In this document: piece after piece, positions 9,901 to 12,601 of the stretch
How positions within the stretch are numbered: the stretch's first letter is position 1
Layout: every line of letters begins with the position of its first letter
Assembly (NCBI GenBank): GCA_009885665.1
Contig: VFKI01000192.1
Span: 1 to 12,601, forward strand
Direction: 5' to 3'
Length of the DNA: 12,601 nucleotides
From: Gammaproteobacteria bacterium
Lineage (GTDB): Bacteria > Pseudomonadota > Gammaproteobacteria > DSM-16500
Notes under the pieces: model-generated
What the model was told of the DNA's origin: nothing
What the model saw: the letters and a program-made list of their open reading frames with translations, nothing else
Database searches by the model: none
Program-made: the position numbers and the translations under genes

Positions 9901-12601
9901 ATGTGTTAACGCGCTATCAAGTCGGTCTCGATGACAAGCTTGCTGTGTCTATCAATTACACGGGCACCGTCAAGGGCGCGCTGGATGCCCTCGCTGCACG
10001 TAGCGGTTATGTTTACACGATTAATGGCAACAATATTTACTGGCAAGCCTTTGTCACCAAAACATTTGATATTGCTTTTATGCCAGGCGAATCTGATTAC
10101 CTGATGGGTAAAGCCGCGGGTGGCGGCTCAGTTTCCACCGTCGGCGGTGGTTCAGGTGGCGGTGCATCGGTCAGCGCTACGATTGATGACAGCGCAGCAT
10201 CACAATACAGCAGTTTAAAAGGCACCATTTCGCTGTGGAAAGATTTGCAGAATTCCGTCAAACAAATGCTGACCAAAGAGGGCAAAGTGGTCGTGTCACA
10301 ATCTACCACCAGTTTGACGGTGCGCGACCGTCCGACCAATGTTGCCTTGGTGGGACAATACATCACCAGTCTCAACCAAAACTTATCACGCCAGGTGTTA
10401 GTCAAAGTACAAGTGCTTTCCGTGAGCTTAGAAAGTGATTTTAATTATGGCATTAATTGGAATGCGGTAAAACATGCTTTGGGCGGTTACTTTCAATTAA
10501 ACCAACAAGGCGGTCAGCCGATTTCATTATCCGCTTCACCCCTGCAATTAAATATTGGCAATGCGGCCACACCCGGGTTTAACAATCTTGTCAATGCCAC
10601 GGATACCGGAAAAACCGGTATTTACGCGTTGATCAATGCCTTACAAATGCAAGGCAAAGTGTCAGTGGTCAATCAACCACAACTCTTGTGTCAAAATGAC
10701 CAAGTCTCGTCACTGCGAATTTTAAGTTCAGCCGGTTATCTGGCCAGCATTCAGACCACCACCTTGGCCGGCACCGGCACCACTGGCGGCACTTCAGGCG
10801 TCACCTCACAATTAACCCCTGGCACGTTGGTCACCGGTATGACACTCTATGTCTTACCTAAAATTATTGGCGATAAAGTGTATTTACAAATCAATGCCGA
10901 TTTATCCAGTAATTTAGGTTTTCAAACTATTACCTCCAACGGTCAATCCGTGCAAGAAAACCTAAACAAGTCAATCACCGCCAGCGCGATTCAAGTGCCG
11001 AATACCACGCAAAAATTGTTTAACCAGCGCAGCTTGGTGCGTTCGGGTGACACGTTGATTTTGGCGGGTTTCCGTCAATTAAATAATACCGCCGGCGCAT
11101 CGCAATTTTTAAATTCTCAAGCGTTGGGCGGTAAAACGGCATCGCAATACAGTACCGAAACGATCGTCCTCATCACCCCCATTGTTTTGCATGGACTTGC
11201 CTAATGCCACACATCGCCCGCGAAGATGGTGAACATTTTGTTATTCCCGCCTATCGCGACACGCTAAGCGTTAAAAAAGATTCGCTTCTCAAAAGAGAAG
11301 CGCACTTGCTCGCCGAACAACATGGCGAATTTATTGCGCTACAACGCAAGAATGCTGAGCAATATGAAATCGCTTTTTCCAATGAGGCGGGTTATTTACT
11401 GGGTGAATCCGTTTGGCATTATTTTCAACGCCCCAACGATTTAATTTATTGTGAAGCGCTAGCCGGCACGACCCAAGCCGTATTAGTCGTGGTGACGGGC
11501 GGCAGCGTCTATCTCGATGGCAGTTTTCCCATCGACAGTATTGCCGATGAATTGGTGATCTTGCGCACCCAACAACAGCATCATTTTGATATTTATATCT
11601 ATGGGGATGTACCCATTGCCGCAACACTGACAGCGGATAAATTTGCGCTCGATGCCGCTGCCATCAATTCATTTACTGTGTTGGATCAACCGTTATTCCC
11701 AGTGTTACCAAAATACCGCCAGTATCGCCTCGACCCCGTCGACGTCGCGTTGGCCAGCATGGGTATAGGCGTATTACCGATTAAAAAAATGGTCGTTATC
11801 GGTGCCATTATTGTGGCGCTAGTCGGGGGTTGGTATTATGTGACCAATCGGCCGCCGCCGATAACCTATGCTGAATTAACCAATCCTTATCAAGCGTATT
11901 TAAATACCTTAGCCGTGCCCGATGCGGGGCAACAACTTGCGGCAGTGAATAATCGTTTGGCGCAACTTTATACGGCGCCAGGCTGGCAACCCGCTAGCGT
12001 CAGTTTTTCCAGTGAGAGTCGTATCATACAAGCGTCGATGAAATCGACAGGGATGCGTACGCATGTTTTGTTTGCGTGGGCGACGGCCAACAATGCAACG
12101 GTTACCATCTTGCCGGAAGGCTTGCAAGTTGCACTGCCCATCAATGTGCCGATACGCACGGCGTCTAACGAAATTATGCCACTGCAACAAGTCATGGCAA
12201 CACTCATTGACAATGTCTCCTATGTCGTACCGGGCAATCCGGTGACATTGGCGGCTATTCGTAACCGTGGCAATTATAGCAGTGCGGATCTCACCCTTAA
12301 TTTTAGTAACATGTCGCCCAGCTCGCTCGATTTATTGGCAAAAAAACTGCAAGGCTTGCCCTTAGTCTTATCAAGGGTGAACATTACCATTCGTGAAGGC
12401 GTATTTTCAGGGAATATTATTCTTCAAGCATTAGGAAGCTAAATCATGGCAGACACACAAGCAAATAAAGCAAACAAAGCAGACAAAATAAACACCGCTG
12501 ACATCCGTAAAAAAGTGACAATGGTCATTGTCATCGTCGTTGTTTTGGTTGTGCTCTGGCAAATCTATGGACTGATACAAGGTGACGCGCCGACGACACC
12601 G

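Overview
The window looks like chromosomal DNA from a gammaproteobacterium. zapA is followed directly by the 5-formyltetrahydrofolate cyclo-ligase gene, genes are tightly packed with stop/start overlaps, and base composition is moderate. The protein families would suit a Legionellales/Coxiellaceae-like bacterium, but that is inference and no gene here fixes the species. No transposase, integrase, tRNA, rRNA or CRISPR array was seen.

Left part (1-4000), housekeeping genes. The window opens with a 122-bp near-perfect inverted repeat made of nested hairpins, then about 200 bp with no gene. A glutathione S-transferase-like gene (+) faces serA (-) across a 145-bp gap that holds a strong stem-loop. 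serA is divergent from a SerB-like HAD phosphatase gene (+) with only 34 bp between start codons, so two steps of serine synthesis may sit side by side. The HAD gene converges on, and overlaps by 14 bp, the fau gene (-). fau is in turn coupled to zapA (-) through a 4-bp overlap.

Right part (4000-12601), a type IVb pilus operon on the + strand. A 131-bp divergent intergenic region with a perfect 18-bp palindrome separates zapA from the first pilus gene. The order is: GspE/PilQ-like ATPase, GspF/PilR-like inner-membrane platform protein, two large cysteine-rich prepilins, a 112-bp gap with operator-like repeats, a TcpQ/PilL-like periplasmic protein, a PilN-family lipoprotein secretin, a PilO2-like bitopic accessory protein, and the start of a small membrane-anchored protein (PilP- or PilM-like) cut by the window end. 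This is the gene set of R64 thin-pilus (PilL-PilV) systems. The ATPase, platform and pilin block precedes the secretin block, the reverse of the R64 order. Prepilin peptidase, lytic transglycosylase and any further pilins are not in view.

How the genes would work together, by family knowledge: prepilins are cleaved and methylated by a peptidase not seen here. The ATPase drives extrusion of pilin subunits through the PilR-like platform. PilO- and PilP-like proteins bridge the inner membrane to the PilN secretin, and the TcpQ-like protein supports secretin assembly or stability. The fibre exits through the secretin.
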